Shown here piece after piece: positions 33,498 to 43,024 of a stretch of DNA of 64,000 bases (positions are counted from its first letter, which is position 1; every line of letters begins with the position of its first letter). The notes beneath the pieces are model-generated. The model was not told the DNA's origin, did no database searches, and worked only from the letters and a program-made list of their open reading frames with translations. This DNA comes from Pseudonocardia sediminis (GTDB lineage Bacteria; Actinomycetota; Actinomycetes; Mycobacteriales; Pseudonocardiaceae). The stretch spans positions 1 to 64,000 of the forward strand of contig NZ_SHKL01000002.1 in NCBI RefSeq assembly GCF_004217185.1, written 5' to 3'. Position numbers and translations under genes: made by a program.

Positions 33498-34622
33498 TCA
33501 CCGGGCTGCGGCCGCGGGCCGCCCGACCGGGCCGGCGATGTGGCGCACGGCGACGACCTTGTCGGCCCAGTCACTCAGCGGCTGCAGCACGACCCCGGTG
33601 GAGCTGTCGTAGGCGTTGACCACCAGCCCGTTCCCCACGTACATCCCGACGTGGCGCGGGTTGGTTGGTGAGCCGAGCGAGCCCGGGATGAACACCAGGT
33701 CGCCGGGGGCGACCTGCGCGATCGTGGCGGGGGTGCCTGCAGTTTTCTGGTTCACCGTCCCGGCCGGCACGGGGACGCCGGCCGCGGCCCAGGCGGCGAG
33801 CATCAGCCCGGAGCAGTCGAAGGAGTCCGGTCCTTTTGCCCCCCACACGTAGGGCTTGCCGAGCTGGGCCAGGGCGTAGGTGACCGCGGCGCGCTGGGCC
33901 GGGTCGGCGGGCGGGGTGAACCCGGGCGGGAGCTTCTTCGGGTCGATGTTCGACGGGGCGAGTGGCACGCCGGCGCCGCCCTGGTCCGGGCAGGCGAACA
34001 CCGAGGCCACCGACGACACCTCCGGTGCCGCGGGGGAGGCGGGTGCGGGGACCGGGTTGTCGGGGCCGACCCAGAACTGGTCGACCAGCGCCGCGGCGGG
34101 TCCTTCCTGGGGCCCGTACTTGTCCGGGAACGCGCTGCGCTGCACGCCCTGGGCGGCTTCGCCCGGGGGCAGGGTGGCCCACCCGGGCAGCTCGAGGAGG
34201 CGGTCGAGGAACACGTTCGTCGCGCCGACGGGGTTGAGAATCTGGGCCGGTGTTCCCCAGCCCTGCGAGGGGCGTTGCTGGTAGAGCCCGAGGGAGTCGC
34301 GGTCGCCGTAGCCGACGTTGCGCAGCTGCGACTCCACGATGGTGGTGGAGATGGCGATGACGGCGGCTCGCTTGGGCAGCCCGCGTTGCACGACCTGGTT
34401 GACGATCGTGGCCGCGTTCTCGGTCTGCTCGGCGTTCCACTCCGCGCCGCCGATCGCCTGCGACCCGCCGCCGAGACCGCCGTCGCCGCCACATCCCCCG
34501 CCGGGCAGGGCGCCGCCGACGAGGGCGGTCACCATCGCCATGCCGATCATCAGGGTCGCGGCGAGCAGCGTCAGCGCCGCGGCGCCGGCGGCGAGGGCGA
34601 TCGTCCCCTTCTTCTGCTCCAC
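33498..34622 (-). CDS. Secreted NlpC/P60 peptidoglycan hydrolase with lysozyme-like domain
   Basis: A 374-residue protein. A membrane helix or signal (about 8-38) is followed by a transglycosylase/lysozyme-like region (AIGGAEWNAEQTENAA, STTIVESQLRNVGYGDRDS, LGLYQQRPSQGWG) and a C-terminal NlpC/P60 domain with catalytic Cys in DSFDCSGLMLAAW and His in NPRHVGMYVG. Such bifunctional enzymes open the cell wall for the channel, as VirB1-type proteins do in Gram-negative systems. It is read 5 nt after the VirB4-like gene. Confidence 0.88.
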   Translation of the reverse strand: MEQKKGTIALAAGAAALTLLAATLMIGMAMVTALVGGALPGGGCGGDGGLGGGSQAIGGAEWNAEQTENAATIVNQVVQRGLPKRAAVIAISTTIVESQLRNVGYGDRDSLGLYQQRPSQGWGTPAQILNPVGATNVFLDRLLELPGWATLPPGEAAQGVQRSAFPDKYGPQEGPAAALVDQFWVGPDNPVPAPASPAAPEVSSVASVFACPDQGGAGVPLAPSNIDPKKLPPGFTPPADPAQRAAVTYALAQLGKPYVWGAKGPDSFDCSGLMLAAWAAAGVPVPAGTVNQKTAGTPATIAQVAPGDLVFIPGSLGSPTNPRHVGMYVGNGLVVNAYDSSTGVVLQPLSDWADKVVAVRHIAGPVGRPAAAAR

Positions 34623-34627
34623 CTACC

Positions 34628-36343
34628 TCACCGCCGCGAGGTCCCGTTCACCCGCGACGGCACCCCCGCAGCCGGCTCCGCGGCCGAGGCGGTCCCGCCG
34701 GCCGGCGCGGGCGAGGAAGCGGGGGAGGGGACGGCGGTCAGCCGCGGGCGCGACTGCGCCGGACCGACCGCGGCGGCAGGGGGTGCGGCGCGCAGGCCGG
34801 CGTTGGTGTCGAACACGGCCCGCTCGGTGGCCGAGAGCACGGTCTGGATCTTCAGACCGGGGGAGTTCTCCATCTTCCACAAGGCCCGGCCCTGGCCCTC
34901 CATCGCCCAGCCGGTGATCACGGCCTGCTCGCGTTCGGACAGGGCGAGCTCCTCAGCGAGCTCGTCGCCGACCCGGGTGGACTGACCGAGCAGGATCCGG
35001 GTCGAGCACAGAGCGAGGAGGTCCTTGGCGATCGAGACCTCCTGGGAGCCGGCCGCGCCGACCGAGAGCAGGTCGGAGGGCTTGTGCATCACCAGGAGCT
35101 GGATCTTGCGCTCGGCCCGGGACAGGCGCAGGTCGGAGTCGACGGCCTGGACCGCACGCAGGCCGAGGCGCATCTGGCGCCACACCTCGTCGCGGACCAC
35201 GATCCGCACGTCGCCGTCGTCCTGCAGGTCGGTGATCATCGACGACCACGAGCCCAGGCACGTCAGCGCGACCGCGATCGCCTGGTCCCCGCGGCTGCGC
35301 AGCAGCGACAGGTCCATCGACTGCACGGGGGCGTCCCAGTCGAGGTCGAAGTTGGTGGGCTCGTCGAACAGACCCGACAGGGGGCCGACGACGAGGTTGG
35401 ACAGGGCGTCGGTGATCTGGCGGGTGTGGTCGACGAACTGGCGATGGCTCGCGAACCGGGTGCGCTGCCACAGGTCGTCGTCGGGGTCCGACAGCTGACG
35501 GACGACGTCCGGGATGGTGATCGGGCGCAGCTCGGTGTAGCTGTCCTCCGCGCCGACCAGACGCATCAGCACCGTGGAGATGACCAGCTCGTCGGTCACC
35601 GTGGGCTGGTAGCCCTGGGCCTCGGCCAAGGCGGTGAGCAGCCGGGTCCAGCGGGCCAGGATCCCGGTGAGCTCCTCGCGCTGACGCTCCGCTGACCACG
35701 AGGGCCAGCGGGTGCGGATCGGGCCGAGGTCGAGGGCGTTGAGCCGGTGCGCGCTCCCGCGCCCCAGCGCGATCGGAGTGATCCCCAAGGCCTTGAGCAG
35801 CGGGGTGTACTCGCCCTTGACGTCGCCGGAGATCAGGGAGCGGACACCGAAGAGCATCATGCGCAGCATCAGCGCCACCACCGTCGAGGACTTGCCCCGC
35901 CCGGGTTCGCCGAACACGACGAGGTTCGGGTTGGTGACCATCTGGCGCAGCACCCACTCGGTGGGGTGGACGTAGAACGCGCCCCCGGACTGGGTGTCAT
36001 AGCCGAGTCGCGCGCCGATGGCGGGGACACCGTTGGAGGCCAGCAGCGGGAACAACCCGCCGATCTCCGAGGTAGTGGCCCGATAGGTCGGGGCCCGGCG
36101 TGAGGCGTCGACCGCGGACCAGCCGCGCCCGGCCTCGCGGTGGCCCTGCCGGGGTGCGGCCGCGGTGTTGACCCGCTCCCGGCCCCCACGCCTCCGGCGC
36201 AAGACCGGGGCGTCCTCCTCCTCGACCGGCTCGGGCGCGCTGGTGGTCGGTACGCCGGAGAGATCGGTGAACTGGGACAGCAGCTCACCGGCGGGGCGCG
36301 GCGGAGCGGGCCTCCGCCGGCCGGGGTACCAGAGCCGGCTCAT
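34628..36343 (-). CDS. VirB4/TraC-type conjugation ATPase
   Basis: A 571-residue ATPase. Walker A is VVFGEPGRGKSS near residue 148, then GDVKGEYTPLLKALG, and a Walker B-like VRIVVRDEVWRQMRLGL near 384. Sensor-like segments ILLGQSTRVGDELAEELALS and LVMHKPSDLLSVG follow. It lacks the long N-terminal VirB4 domain; that role is probably supplied by the SCO6880 protein just upstream, with which it overlaps by 4 nt. This split arrangement is typical of actinobacterial elements. It energises pilus or channel assembly and transfer. Confidence 0.88.
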   Translation of the reverse strand: MSRLWYPGRRRPAPPRPAGELLSQFTDLSGVPTTSAPEPVEEEDAPVLRRRRGGRERVNTAAAPRQGHREAGRGWSAVDASRRAPTYRATTSEIGGLFPLLASNGVPAIGARLGYDTQSGGAFYVHPTEWVLRQMVTNPNLVVFGEPGRGKSSTVVALMLRMMLFGVRSLISGDVKGEYTPLLKALGITPIALGRGSAHRLNALDLGPIRTRWPSWSAERQREELTGILARWTRLLTALAEAQGYQPTVTDELVISTVLMRLVGAEDSYTELRPITIPDVVRQLSDPDDDLWQRTRFASHRQFVDHTRQITDALSNLVVGPLSGLFDEPTNFDLDWDAPVQSMDLSLLRSRGDQAIAVALTCLGSWSSMITDLQDDGDVRIVVRDEVWRQMRLGLRAVQAVDSDLRLSRAERKIQLLVMHKPSDLLSVGAAGSQEVSIAKDLLALCSTRILLGQSTRVGDELAEELALSEREQAVITGWAMEGQGRALWKMENSPGLKIQTVLSATERAVFDTNAGLRAAPPAAAVGPAQSRPRLTAVPSPASSPAPAGGTASAAEPAAGVPSRVNGTSRR

Positions 36344-37872
36344 GAGTCGAACGCCCGCTTCAACCGGGGCAGCCCGATCCCGACCGGGAGGGCGGCGGCG
36401 ACGAACGCGGAGTCTTGGGCGAGCTCGAGGCGCAGCAACCGGAACCGGCCCGAGGAGTCGTTCTCCAGCCGCGCTGCATGGTCCTCGAGGTTCCAGTCCG
36501 CGGGCACGGTGAGCGAGCTGGCGACGGTGAAGCGGACCAGGGCGTGCCCGGCGGCGACGGCGGCCTCCTGCTCGCGGGCCCCGCCCTGTCGGCGGGTGTC
36601 CATCGCGGTGGTGTTGAACCCGCGCGCGGCCTTGGCGTCGACGAGGACGTTGTTGCGGAACCGGTTCGACCGCACCTCCCGCGCGGCGGCTGCCTGGGAC
36701 AGGATCTCGTAGTGGATCTGCAGGGTGCGGCGCTCACCCGCGGTCCGGACCGCGAGTAGCGGCCCGAGGGACCCGAAGATCGTCCCGGACTCCGGTGGCT
36801 GCACCGAGTAGGACACGGTGGAGAACCCGTCGTGGTGATAGGCCCGCGCCGCCGGTACCGGGGCCAGCGCCGGGCCGGCCTGCGAGATCGGCAGGCCCAC
36901 GATCCCGTCGGGGTCCGGGCGGGTCAGGTGCTGATACGACAGCCCCGCCGCGGCGGCGGGGTTGAACCCGGTCTTGATCGCCTCGGCGACACCGCTGGAG
37001 GTCAGCCACGTCACCTGCCGCACCCCGAGCCCGCGCAGACTGTCCGACACCCCTTCCAGGAGCCGGTAGAGGGCGTAGGCGCGGCCGGCGACGCCCCCGC
37101 CCGCGGCCTTGGCCGGGCGGCGCAGGGAGTCCTCGGTGCCCGACACGGTCACGAACAGCTCCGTGCGCACGCTGACGCTGGCGACGTCGCGGTCGATCTC
37201 CGCGGTGACCCGCCGCGCCAGGGCCGGGGCGTCGGCGCTCTCGTGCTTCGCCCGCCACACCGCGTACTCGGTGCCGTCGTCGGGGACCGTGCGCACCAGC
37301 AGTGAGATGCGGTCGACGACCTCGCGGTGCCCGATACCGACCAGCATCGAGCCCAGCCGAGAGGCCAGACGCTCGCACTCGTCCTCCGACAGCATCCCGA
37401 CCCCGGTGTGGGTGAGCTTCGCCGTCGCGCCCCAGCGGCCCTCGACGGTGTCGTGGATCAGGCACAGCCGCGAGCCGTGGAACTCGGGCCCGTCGGGGAA
37501 CTCCAGGCGCGAGAGAACGCCGGGCAGGTCGGGCTCGTTGCGGGCTCCGGCGAGTCCGGCGGCGGCGCGGGACTGCCACGGTGACCAGCGCATCAGCACT
37601 CCTAGCTGGAACATGATCAGGTCGGCCAGCCAGCGGAACGCCGGCCGGCCGTGGACGGGGACGACGACCAGGAGGGCGACGACGGCCGCGAACGCTCCCC
37701 AGGACAGAGCTTGGCTCCACTGGTTGCGCGACATCGCCAGCACCGCCGGGGCGACGACGGCGATGATCAGCAGGGCCTGGACCGGGGTTAGCCCGGCGAT
37801 CCAGCCGAAGCCCTCCCGGTGGTTGAGCCCGCGGTAGACCCGCGGGCCCCGGGCATGGGTCCCGACGCTCAT
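36340..37872 (-). CDS. SCO6880-family conjugation protein
   Basis: A 510-residue protein matching the SCO6880/PrgI-containing family. Two hydrophobic helices lie near the N-terminus (about 25-48 and 52-72), followed by a long soluble part with LPGVLSRLEFPDGPEFHGSR, CLIHDTVEGRWGATAKLTHT and LRGLGVRQVTWLTSSGVAEA. It acts as the VirB3 plus VirB4-N-terminal equivalent in actinobacterial type IV systems. It overlaps VirB4-like (4 nt) and VirB6-like (4 nt) genes, which supports a stoichiometric complex. Confidence 0.85.
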   Translation of the reverse strand: MSVGTHARGPRVYRGLNHREGFGWIAGLTPVQALLIIAVVAPAVLAMSRNQWSQALSWGAFAAVVALLVVVPVHGRPAFRWLADLIMFQLGVLMRWSPWQSRAAAGLAGARNEPDLPGVLSRLEFPDGPEFHGSRLCLIHDTVEGRWGATAKLTHTGVGMLSEDECERLASRLGSMLVGIGHREVVDRISLLVRTVPDDGTEYAVWRAKHESADAPALARRVTAEIDRDVASVSVRTELFVTVSGTEDSLRRPAKAAGGGVAGRAYALYRLLEGVSDSLRGLGVRQVTWLTSSGVAEAIKTGFNPAAAAGLSYQHLTRPDPDGIVGLPISQAGPALAPVPAARAYHHDGFSTVSYSVQPPESGTIFGSLGPLLAVRTAGERRTLQIHYEILSQAAAAREVRSNRFRNNVLVDAKAARGFNTTAMDTRRQGGAREQEAAVAAGHALVRFTVASSLTVPADWNLEDHAARLENDSSGRFRLLRLELAQDSAFVAAALPVGIGLPRLKRAFDS

Positions 37873-39767
37873 CGTCGCTCCTCACGTGGTGGATCAGGTC
37901 GAGTCCCGGGACCGGGATCGGTGCGGCGGGGCGAGGTCGCCGGGCCGGGCGGTGTTGACGGCGGGCTGGGCGGTGCCGTGGCTTGTTGCCGGTCGGCCGG
38001 TGGGGTTGTGCTGCCGGGCTCACGTGGTGCCGGTGGTGTCGTTCGGGTTTCGGCCCCGTCCGGGCCGGCGACTGCCGGAGGGGCCTCAGGAGGGGGGTTC
38101 GATCCGCCGGAGGACTCGATGGCCGCGGTGGAGCCGGGCTCGGGGCGCCCGACCTCGGGCGGGCCGGAGCCCACCGAGGGAGGCTCCGGTCCCGCGCTCT
38201 CGCCGCCGCTCGTTCCGCCCGGGCTCGTGGGTTCGATCGGGCTGGTCTCGCCGCCGGAGGCGTAGGTGCCGTCGGGGCCCGGCGTCGAGTTCGCCGAGGC
38301 GTTCGCCCCCGAGGCTGCGGCCCCGATCTGGGCGCCGCTGGGCCCTGCGCTCGGGGCGGGCCCGGGGTGGCCGATCCCGGTCTGGGCCATCTGCCCGGAG
38401 GCGTAGCCGCCCGCGGCCTGCGCGGCGGCTTTCGTGGCGAGGTAGCCACCGACCACCGCCGCGGCGGCCACTCCACCCACCGCGCCCGCACCGGCCGCGG
38501 CAGCGCCGCCGCTCGCGCCCCCCGCCGCGGCAGCGCCGCCGGCGGTGCCACCGCCTGCCGCGGCACCGCCGCCTGCCGCGCCTCCACCGGCGGCGGAACC
38601 TCCACCGCCCGCTGCACCGGCCCGCCCGGCGGCAGCGGGGGAGGCGGTGCTGCCGCCGAGCTCCCCGCCTACGGCGCTGGACTCGCCTCCGCCGCCGGGT
38701 CCGCGGGCGGCGTCGGCCTGGCGAGCGGTGTTGATGGACTCACTGGTGCCACCGTCGCTGCCCGGCTCGCTCGAGCCCCCGCCCGACCCGGCCGAGCGCA
38801 GCGCCATCCCGGCGCCGGTGCCGGGATCGACGAAGGCGAGCAGCCGGTAGATGACCATGGGGCAGAACACCGAGATGAGCAGGATCGCCGTCCCGGCGAG
38901 CATGCCGGCAACCCCGGTGGCGCGGGCCATCATGTTGACCCCGATCACCAGCACAAGGGCCAAGGCGGGCTTGAGCAGGATCGCGGCCAGCAGCCAGCGC
39001 AGCGCCCGCCAGAACCAGGACGCGGTGGCATCAGCGACCAGCCCGGCCGCGCTAATCGGGATGGTGGCCACCAGCAGCAGCACCGCCGCGTAGCGGAAGA
39101 TCATCTGCAGGGCGAAGCCGAGGCCGGCGGGAATGACCCCGAACACCGCGGCCAGGCCGAGGATCATCGAGCGGACGTTGTCCTCGGCGTCGCCGAGGTC
39201 GGGGTTCTCCCCGACGCGGGCCGCGAAGTCGGGGTTGTCCATGACGGCGGAGAAGTTCGCCGAGTCCAGCCCGGTTTGCAGGAACATCGTGGTCAGGCCG
39301 TCGGCGGCGGTGAGCAGGGTCGCGACCGTGCCGGTAGTGATCGCAACGGCGATCCCGAACTGGATCGGGCCCGAGACGGCGCGGAACATGCCGCGTCCGC
39401 CCCGGATCGCGACGGAGGCGATCTGATAGAAGAACAGCCCCAGAGCGATCATCGCCGAGAGCCACACCATGGACGGCCACAACGCGCCGGAGCCCTCGCC
39501 GCCCATCGCGGTGGCGGCGTCGACCTGAGAGACGTTGTCGGCCAAGGTGAACGCGCCCTTGAGCAGCCAGACCCCGCCGTCCCACACCTTCTGCATCGCG
39601 GCGTCGAACGCGCTCTCGGCCATCGAGGCGATCGGGTTCCCCAGCACATCACCAATCCCGCCGCCGGATTCCCCGCCCCCGGTGTCGGCAGGCGGTGGTG
39701 GTGGCGGGGGAGCAGGCGGGCCAGGCTGCGCGGGCCAGGTCAGCGCAGCGATCGCGGGGAACGTCAT
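37869..39767 (-). CDS. VirB6/TrbL-like polytopic conjugation protein
   Basis: A 632-residue protein. An N-terminal Pro/Gly stretch is followed by about eight hydrophobic helices (about 80-340), including FGIAVAITTGTVATLLTA and YAAVLLLVATIPISAAGLV. The C-terminal 280 residues are Gly/Ala/Ser/Pro-rich, disordered and repetitive. The hydrophobic core matches TrbL/VirB6 channel proteins. ATG 39767 was chosen for its 4-nt overlap with the upstream stop; the frame is open for 63 more unconserved codons. The long Gly-rich tail is common in actinomycete versions. Confidence 0.8.
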   Translation of the reverse strand: MTFPAIAALTWPAQPGPPAPPPPPPPADTGGGESGGGIGDVLGNPIASMAESAFDAAMQKVWDGGVWLLKGAFTLADNVSQVDAATAMGGEGSGALWPSMVWLSAMIALGLFFYQIASVAIRGGRGMFRAVSGPIQFGIAVAITTGTVATLLTAADGLTTMFLQTGLDSANFSAVMDNPDFAARVGENPDLGDAEDNVRSMILGLAAVFGVIPAGLGFALQMIFRYAAVLLLVATIPISAAGLVADATASWFWRALRWLLAAILLKPALALVLVIGVNMMARATGVAGMLAGTAILLISVFCPMVIYRLLAFVDPGTGAGMALRSAGSGGGSSEPGSDGGTSESINTARQADAARGPGGGGESSAVGGELGGSTASPAAAGRAGAAGGGGSAAGGGAAGGGAAAGGGTAGGAAAAGGASGGAAAAGAGAVGGVAAAAVVGGYLATKAAAQAAGGYASGQMAQTGIGHPGPAPSAGPSGAQIGAAASGANASANSTPGPDGTYASGGETSPIEPTSPGGTSGGESAGPEPPSVGSGPPEVGRPEPGSTAAIESSGGSNPPPEAPPAVAGPDGAETRTTPPAPREPGSTTPPADRQQATAPPSPPSTPPGPATSPRRTDPGPGTRPDPPREERR

Positions 39768-40624
39768 CGGCGGATCTCCTGCCAGCCCGCCGCGACGGCC
39801 TCGGCGCTGCCCGGCCACGCCGACGGGGCGGTCGCCGCGGTGGGGCCCGAGGCGATGCGCCACTGGCCGTCGACCCGGCGCATCGGCAGGCAGTTGCCCC
39901 AGCCGCCGTTGACGACACGGCCGTTGTAGTCGGCCACGAGCTCGCCCAACACGCACGCCACGGTGTAGGAGCCATCGGCTGTAGTGCCCTTGACCTGCGC
40001 ACCGGTCGGGGTCCAGGAGATCGTCATCCCGGTCCGGGGCCCGGTCGGGGCCATGTTCGCCGCGCGTCGCAGCGACACCAGATCCCGGCCCGTCGCCGTC
40101 TGCGCCGCCGGCGCGGCTCCCGGCTCGGCCAGGGAGGCGTAGGCCTGCGCCCAGACCTGCGGGTCACCACCGGCCATCCCGACCTGCATCAGCTCCGACA
40201 GCTGCCCGATCGCCCCCTCCGGGGTGGCGGGAAACCCGGTCGCCACCAGCGTGCCCGCGACCTGCTGGGGCAGCGGCAACGTGATCGCCGGGCCGGCAGT
40301 GCGGGTCGACAGAGCGTGCGGGAGCGCCGCCTGATCGGGCAGCGAGATCATCGGCTGCGCGCTGAGCGCGGCCTCCGCCTGCGGACCACTCCCCACTGCC
40401 GGCACCGCCGCCGGGGGCGCAGTGTCCGCGCTCGACCCAGCCCCAGCCGCCGGCGACGACGAGTCGTCGGAGGCGAACAGCCCGGTCAGGGACACCACGA
40501 GCCCGATCACCAGCAGCAACGCCAGAACACCGACACCGCCCAGGACCGCCACCGCGCGCCCGCGACCACTTCGGCCGGGGCCTGAGGTGAGCAGGTAAGA
40601 CGGCGCCCCGTTGCGGCCGGCCAT
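39764..40624 (-). CDS. Single-pass membrane protein of secretion operon, possibly VirB8/TcpC-like
   Basis: A 286-residue protein with one N-terminal membrane helix (about 25-50), a Ser/Pro linker and an extracytoplasmic domain of about 170 residues ending DGQWRIASGPTAATAPS. The domain has paired cysteines (YTVACVLGEL and GGWGNCLPM), probably a disulfide. The topology and the terminal strand pattern recall VirB8/TcpC (NTF2-like) channel proteins, but similarity is not decisive. Start overlaps the preceding stop as TGATG and its own stop overlaps the VirB6-like start. Confidence 0.6.
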   Translation of the reverse strand: MAGRNGAPSYLLTSGPGRSGRGRAVAVLGGVGVLALLLVIGLVVSLTGLFASDDSSSPAAGAGSSADTAPPAAVPAVGSGPQAEAALSAQPMISLPDQAALPHALSTRTAGPAITLPLPQQVAGTLVATGFPATPEGAIGQLSELMQVGMAGGDPQVWAQAYASLAEPGAAPAAQTATGRDLVSLRRAANMAPTGPRTGMTISWTPTGAQVKGTTADGSYTVACVLGELVADYNGRVVNGGWGNCLPMRRVDGQWRIASGPTAATAPSAWPGSAEAVAAGWQEIRR

Positions 40625-40950
40625 CAGGCGGTGCTGCCCGCGAACTGCGAGACCAGGGTGTAGCCGAGGCCGAACAGCAGCGCCAGCGCGAGGCTGCCCA
40701 CGATCATCCGAGCCCCGAGACGCCCGGACCCGTGGTGGTCCCACAACCGGCCCGCCGTCGCCGCGACGATCCCGCCGAAGAACAGGCCCAACACCGAGAT
40801 CCCGGCGACCCACCGCATGTAGCCCACGACGCGGCCGATCGCCTCCGAGCCGGGCGGAGCCTCCGCGCCGGGGTTCGGGATCCCGTTCCCGCCGGGTGGC
40901 TGCTGCAGCAGCCACGACTGCGCTTCGAGAACGAGGTGGGACACGGACAT
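40624..40950 (-). CDS. Small two-helix membrane protein, pilin/VirB2-like size
   Basis: A 108-residue protein with helices at about 45-65 (YMRWVAGISVLGLFFGGIVA) and 80-102 (MIVGSLALALLFGLGYTLVS). This is the usual form of TrbC/VirB2-like components, but without a clear signal peptide. It is tightly coupled to the following gene (TGATG). The VirB2 assignment rests on size, topology and place only. Confidence 0.55.
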   Translation of the reverse strand: MSVSHLVLEAQSWLLQQPPGGNGIPNPGAEAPPGSEAIGRVVGYMRWVAGISVLGLFFGGIVAATAGRLWDHHGSGRLGARMIVGSLALALLFGLGYTLVSQFAGSTA

Positions 40951-41007
40951 GACTGCCTCCGGCGAGGTCGTGCTGAACAGGTGAGCGGAACGGTTGGTCG
41001 GAGCAGG

Positions 41008-42030
41008 TCAGCCGCGGCGCGGCGAGGCGACGAGCCCCCACGCGGCCAGCAGCGGGCGCAGCGCGTCGGCGGCCCGGGCGGGGCTGGGGTCGTCGGTGAT
41101 GCCGGAGAGCTCCCAGTTGCGGTCGTGCGGCACGAACAGCGCATCGGCCAGCAGCGGCGTGATCCGCGCGCCGGCCGCCCCGGACACCCCGGCCGGCCAC
41201 TTACGGGCGCCGTTGACCACGAGCTGCACCGGCGCGGTCGCCGCACCGCGACGCACCCACGGGTCCATGCGGGCGAGAACCTGCTCGGCCTGGCGCAGCG
41301 ACGGTCGGGTCGCGCGCACCACCAGGATCGGGCGCTGCGCAGGCAGCCCGCGCCGCAACCAGCCCCCCGCGCCGTAGGTGGGGGTGGCGGCCGCGCGCCA
41401 GCCGCCGTGGCCCAGGTCGACCACGGTGGCGTGCAGCGGGTCCGGGGCCGGGTCGGGTAGCCAGTCCGGCGGCACCGGGACCATGCCCGGGGTGATTGTG
41501 GGCAGGTCGGTCTCCACCCGGGCCAGGAGCGCGTCGGCGCGCCAGGAGTAGCGGATCGCGACCTGGGTATTGACCCGCTGCACCCACGGCCCCTCCACCG
41601 AGGATGCGCACGCCAACCCGGAGCGGGCGGGGTCGTCGGCGTCGACGAGCAACACGCACCGCCCGGCCTGCTGCAGCACGTCGCTCATCGCGACCGAGAT
41701 CGACGACGCACCGGCTCCTGCCGACCCGGCCAGCACCGGGATCACCGCACCGAACGCGCTCCACGACACAGGCCGGGCCCCCGAGTCCGGGAACACCGTC
41801 GCCGCCCGCTCGCGGACGGCCTCGGTCGCCGCACCGAGCCCAGCGGCCACCTCGGCCGGGTCCGGGTCGGTGTCGCCGGCGGCGATGGCCGCCGCAGCCG
41901 CGTTCACGATCGCCTCGTTGTCGGCCGGTCCCAGATGCGGGGCGCGCGAGCGCGCCGCGGACCCGAGCAGGTGGTTGAGCTCGTGCGGTGTGCGCGCGGG
42001 CCCGGGCGTGTACTGCTGCGCTGCGGTCAT
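41008..42030 (-). CDS. MinD/ParA-like protein with degenerate Walker A
   Basis: A 340-residue protein. After about 85 helical residues comes a ParA-like fold start: IPVLAGSAGAGASSISVAMS (102-111 in the P-loop position), then CVLLVDADDPARSGLAC, as in MinD/ParA. Both lysines of the deviant Walker A (KGGxGK) are lost, replaced by Ala/Ser, so ATP hydrolysis is unlikely. Later IVVRATRPSLRQAEQ-type and VQLVVNGARKWPAG segments keep the fold. It may act as a pseudo-ATPase partner of the intact ParA-like protein at 46563 in the same operon. Confidence 0.6.
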   Translation of the reverse strand: MTAAQQYTPGPARTPHELNHLLGSAARSRAPHLGPADNEAIVNAAAAAIAAGDTDPDPAEVAAGLGAATEAVRERAATVFPDSGARPVSWSAFGAVIPVLAGSAGAGASSISVAMSDVLQQAGRCVLLVDADDPARSGLACASSVEGPWVQRVNTQVAIRYSWRADALLARVETDLPTITPGMVPVPPDWLPDPAPDPLHATVVDLGHGGWRAAATPTYGAGGWLRRGLPAQRPILVVRATRPSLRQAEQVLARMDPWVRRGAATAPVQLVVNGARKWPAGVSGAAGARITPLLADALFVPHDRNWELSGITDDPSPARAADALRPLLAAWGLVASPRRG

Positions 42031-42079
42031 CTGCGAGGACCTCCTCGATCGGTGCGTGCTCCCGTGCCGCGGGCCGGGC

Positions 42080-43021
42080 TCATCTCGAGCTCGCCAACGG
42101 GGTCTGCGACTGATCTGGTGCTGTGTTCTGCGACTGGCTCGCGGCGGTGTCGGCGGTGTTGTAGAGGTCCTCGGCGGCGGCCCCGAACTTCGGGGACAGC
42201 AGGTCGGTGTCGTTGCCGCCGCTGACCACCCCGATCACCTGCCCGCGCCCGCTGGCCGGGTCCGGGCCGGTCAGCCACGGCCCACCCGAGGCGCCCTCGG
42301 TCATGTCGCAGGTCATCACCAGGACCTGACCGGCCACCTGCGTGCTCGACCCGCCGACGAAGTCCTCGGTACGGGCGGCGCCGGTGCAGGCCTGCAGCGA
42401 CTGCCCGTCGTAGGCGCCGATCGCCGGGTAGCCCAGAGCGGCCACGGTGAGCCGGTCCGGGGTAAAGAACCGGATACCCTGGGCTCCCAGGACCTCCTCG
42501 GCCAGACGACCGTCGACCGGGGCGAGGCTGACGAACGCGACATCGGTCTCCGCGGCGACGTCGTCGATCGGGGACCGGGCGGCCTGCCAGGCCTTCGGCA
42601 CCCACGCCGTCTGCACCGGCCACCGCCCAAAGGGCTCTTCCCCGGAGGCGTAGCCGGGGATGAACACCGCCCCATCGACCTGCCAGGCGTCGTCGAGCCA
42701 CACACAGTGCGCCGCGGTGGCCAGCAGCCGCCGCGACCGCGAGGCCACCACCGAGGCGCTGCACTGGTGCCGGCCGCCGTCGACGACGAGTACCCCGACC
42801 GTCGACGCCGCCAGGCCGCCCACCAGCGGCTGCGCCGCCCGCGCGGCGGGCGACACGGCGGATCTCGCAACGGGGATCGGTTCGGCCGCCCCCCTCCAGG
42901 CGGCCGACCCGAGCCCCGACACCGGCCCGGAGACCCGAGCCGGTGAGTCCGAGACGAACGCGGCCACCACCACGGCGGCACACGCCGCCGCCATCCAGGC
43001 GTTGCTCCAGGACGCGGACAA
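42080..43021 (-). CDS. Secreted trypsin-like serine protease (S1/S1B type)
   Basis: A 313-residue protein with an N-terminal membrane helix/signal (about 8-24). The catalytic triad is visible: His in LLATAAHCVW, Asp in ETDVAFVSLAP, Ser in MTEGASGGPWL. Paired cysteines (CSASVV with AHCVW, QACTGA with MTCDM) match chymotrypsin-fold disulfides. The C-terminal 40 residues are Gln/Ser-rich. It lies in the secretion operon, 3 nt after the Rpf-like gene stop, and may process channel or recipient-surface proteins. Confidence 0.85.
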   Translation of the reverse strand: MSASWSNAWMAAACAAVVVAAFVSDSPARVSGPVSGLGSAAWRGAAEPIPVARSAVSPAARAAQPLVGGLAASTVGVLVVDGGRHQCSASVVASRSRRLLATAAHCVWLDDAWQVDGAVFIPGYASGEEPFGRWPVQTAWVPKAWQAARSPIDDVAAETDVAFVSLAPVDGRLAEEVLGAQGIRFFTPDRLTVAALGYPAIGAYDGQSLQACTGAARTEDFVGGSSTQVAGQVLVMTCDMTEGASGGPWLTGPDPASGRGQVIGVVSGGNDTDLLSPKFGAAAEDLYNTADTAASQSQNTAPDQSQTPLASSR

Positions 43022-43024
43022 CCC